From assembly GCA_043748015.1 (NCBI GenBank), contig JAYTOA010000172.1, forward strand, positions 1 through 25,196: a DNA stretch of 25,196 nucleotides, in the 5' to 3' direction. This stretch comes from JAIBBG01 sp043748015 (GTDB taxonomy: Bacteria; Bacteroidota; Bacteroidia; Flavobacteriales_D; Sanyastnellaceae). Every line of letters begins with the position of its first letter. Within the stretch, counting starts at the first letter, position 1. Of the stretch, positions 23,560-25,196 are shown in pieces. Both the position numbers and the translations under genes were made by a program. A model generated the notes under the pieces. The model ran no database searches. It was given only the letters and a program-made list of their open reading frames with translations, and was not told where the DNA came from.

Positions 23560-24848
23560 AAGTCGAAGTTTATCCTTCTGAACTCAGTGGTGTCATCATT
23601 GCTCCCGGAAGCAAAAGTGTCGCGCAGCGAATGGTCGCCTGTGCATTGCTTGCCCGCGGCGAAAGCGTCATCCACGACTTTCCCGACTCAGATGATTGTC
23701 GCGCAGCATTGGATGTTGCACAGGCTTTGGGCGGCGTTATCACCACAAAAGGAAATGTCGTCAGTATTAAAGGAGGATATCCGAAAGCATTCTTATCCGG
23801 TATTCGAAATCCTAAAGCTGAAGTCTTTTGTGGCGAATCAGGATTGACATCTCGCATGTTTACTCCTATTGCTGCATTGCACGATCAGGCTGTAACGATT
23901 GTTGGTAAAGGCTCCCTGTTGACCAGAACTTTCAACGACTATCTGGAAATTCTTCCTGCGCTAAATGTGAAAGTTCAAACATCAAATGGTTTGTTGCCAA
24001 TCACGGTTCATGGACCTCTGAGTCACGGTGAAATTTCAATGGATGCTTCCACATCTTCACAGTTTCTGACAGGATTACTCACAGCGTTACCGAAAACAGG
24101 CGGTGATTCTATCATTCGCGTCAGCAACCTTAGAAGTAAACCATATGTAGAAATGACCTTGGAAATTCTGGCGCGTTTCGGCGTAAAAATCGAACACAGA
24201 AATTTGGAGGAATTCATCATTCGTCCTTCTAATTTTGAACCGCAAACGGTTCGTGTACCGGGTGACTGGAGCAGCGCTGCTTTCTTGCTTGTGGCTGGCG
24301 CGCTTTGTGCCGATAAGGGATTGCGTATTGAAAATTTAAACACGGAATTGGCTCAAGCGGATAATGCTATCGTAGAAGTACTTGTAAGAGCTGGTGTCAT
24401 GGTAACGCGTGATGCAGATTCTGTAACTGTCAGAACTTCTGAGATTCGCGCATTTGAATTTGATGCTAATGACTCTCCTGATTTATTTCCACCACTGGTT
24501 GCTCTTGCCGCTTTCGCTGATGGTGTCAGTACAATTTATGGTGTGAAAAGATTGACGTATAAGGAAAGTAATCGCGGAAAATCTTTGCAGCAGGAATTCG
24601 CAAAAGCAAACATTCGGATCGTACTTCGCAATGATGAAATGAAAATTTATCCCGCACATATTCGGCCGGCTGTAATCAATTCTCACAACGATCATCGCAT
24701 CGCTATGTCGGCAGCTATTCTCGGACTTGCCGGTGCGAGAATGATTATTCGTGGCGCCGAGTGTGTTGCTAAATCATATCCCGATTTTTTCAACGTGCTG
24801 CAATTGGTGAATGCAAAAGTGCTGGTTCAGCAAACAGCCGGAGCTTAA
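23556..24848 (+). CDS. aroA: 3-phosphoshikimate 1-carboxyvinyltransferase (EPSP synthase)
   Basis: A 430-residue enzyme that joins phosphoenolpyruvate to shikimate-3-phosphate, the sixth step to chorismate. PGSKS with the substrate-binding Lys (residues 17-21) is followed by VAQR. The phosphoenolpyruvate loop is FCGESGLTSRMFTP, ASTSSQFLTGLL carries the Ser-Ser-Gln that binds shikimate-3-phosphate, and DSPDLFPPLVALAAF contains the catalytic Asp of the second domain. YKESNRGKS and HNDHRIAMS complete the active site. The loop differs from E. coli GNAGTAMRP at the positions equivalent to Thr97 (Leu) and Pro101 (Met). The length and motifs are of the Bacteroidetes type. It starts four bases inside the menG gene (ATGA). 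Shikimate kinase is encoded at 7689-8207 on the other strand. Confidence 0.94.
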   Translation: MKVEVYPSELSGVIIAPGSKSVAQRMVACALLARGESVIHDFPDSDDCRAALDVAQALGGVITTKGNVVSIKGGYPKAFLSGIRNPKAEVFCGESGLTSRMFTPIAALHDQAVTIVGKGSLLTRTFNDYLEILPALNVKVQTSNGLLPITVHGPLSHGEISMDASTSSQFLTGLLTALPKTGGDSIIRVSNLRSKPYVEMTLEILARFGVKIEHRNLEEFIIRPSNFEPQTVRVPGDWSSAAFLLVAGALCADKGLRIENLNTELAQADNAIVEVLVRAGVMVTRDADSVTVRTSEIRAFEFDANDSPDLFPPLVALAAFADGVSTIYGVKRLTYKESNRGKSLQQEFAKANIRIVLRNDEMKIYPAHIRPAVINSHNDHRIAMSAAILGLAGARMIIRGAECVAKSYPDFFNVLQLVNAKVLVQQTAGA

Positions 24849-25024
24849 CTTTTTGGGCTGTGTGTCTTCTGTTATTGTTCGTGAATATTAACGATGGTCT
24901 GAAATTGATGCTTACAAAATTGTTCATTGAAACTTAGATGTGTCTCTTCTTCGTTGGTCTTAGAAGATATATTCGCCAAACGAAATTGTTACGGTTAGTT
25001 TTACAATAATCATTATCATCGTTC

Positions 25025-25196
25025 ATGCAATTTACAGCAACACAAATCGCCGCCATGCTTGGTGGAAAAGTGGAAGGAAACGCAGATGCTGCAGTAGCAA
25101 GTCTTTCCAAAATTGAAGAAGGAAAGCCGGGTACATTAACTTTTCTCGCCAATCCTAAATACACAGAATACATCTATTCTACAGAGGCTTCTATTG
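25025..25196 (+). CDS. lpxD: UDP-3-O-acylglucosamine N-acyltransferase LpxD (partial, N-terminus)
   Basis: Fifty-seven codons before the window ends. The protein starts MQFTATQIAAMLGGKVEGN and continues with VASLSKIEEGKPGTLTFLAN and PKYTEYIYSTEASI. This is the uridine-binding N-terminal domain of LpxD (the KIEEGKPGTLTFLANPKY stretch is highly conserved in Bacteroidetes). LpxD adds the N-linked acyl chain to UDP-3-O-acylglucosamine in lipid A synthesis. The left-handed beta-helix part lies outside the window. A weak box TAGTTTTA, one base off TAnnTTTG, is seen upstream but without a well-placed TTG. Confidence 0.93.
   Translation, partial: MQFTATQIAAMLGGKVEGNADAAVASLSKIEEGKPGTLTFLANPKYTEYIYSTEASI

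Overview
The window looks like a chromosomal segment from a Bacteroidota (Bacteroidetes) genome. Pointers are a FecA-like TonB-dependent receptor, a Bacteroidetes-type EPSP synthase and LpxD, a CvfB-like S1 protein ending in a basic tail, tRNA genes without encoded CCA, and a promoter upstream of the tRNA cluster that matches the Bacteroidetes TTG-N19-TAnnTTTG form. No prophage, insertion sequence, CRISPR array or plasmid function is visible. A genus cannot be assigned from the sequence alone.

Region by region: (1) 1-715, minus strand: a GIY-YIG nuclease-like gene cut by the window edge, then three tRNA genes (Ser-GCU, Pro-UGG, Arg-UCU in transcription order) behind a recognisable promoter. 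(2) 733-2222, minus: an SLC13/DASS anion symporter with a possible terminator. (3) 2337-4951, plus: an RlmD/RumA-type RNA uracil methyltransferase without the usual Fe-S cysteines, a TPMT-family methyltransferase and a PyrR-like phosphoribosyltransferase. (4) 4977-8207, minus: TonB-dependent receptor, DUF2834 membrane protein, shikimate kinase. (5) 8404-11022, plus: the ClpB disaggregase. (6) 11023-11753: a 730-base non-coding stretch with a 115-bp tandem duplication, each copy carrying a hairpin, and a third related hairpin with a different stem. (7) 11754-15432, minus: a GT-C-like polytopic membrane protein with a C-terminal soluble domain, an APC amino-acid permease, and an easily overlooked 29-48 residue Cys/Lys-rich protein. 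(8) 15868-20448, plus: four genes overlapping by 1-4 bases (S1 RNA-binding protein, polysaccharide deacetylase, SAM methyltransferase, MBOAT O-acyltransferase). (9) 20571-25196, plus: class I aminotransferase, heptose-7-phosphate kinase, MenG/UbiE, EPSP synthase and the start of LpxD.

How the genes fit together: heptose kinase and LpxD belong to LPS synthesis, and the deacetylase, methyltransferase and MBOAT genes look like a surface-glycan tailoring set. Shikimate kinase, EPSP synthase, the aminotransferase and MenG touch the chorismate, aromatic amino acid and menaquinone routes. Most of the window is ordinary core genome. The parts least explained are the repeat/hairpin region after clpB, the small Cys-rich protein, the Fe-S-less methyltransferase, and the overlapping envelope module led by an RNA-binding protein.
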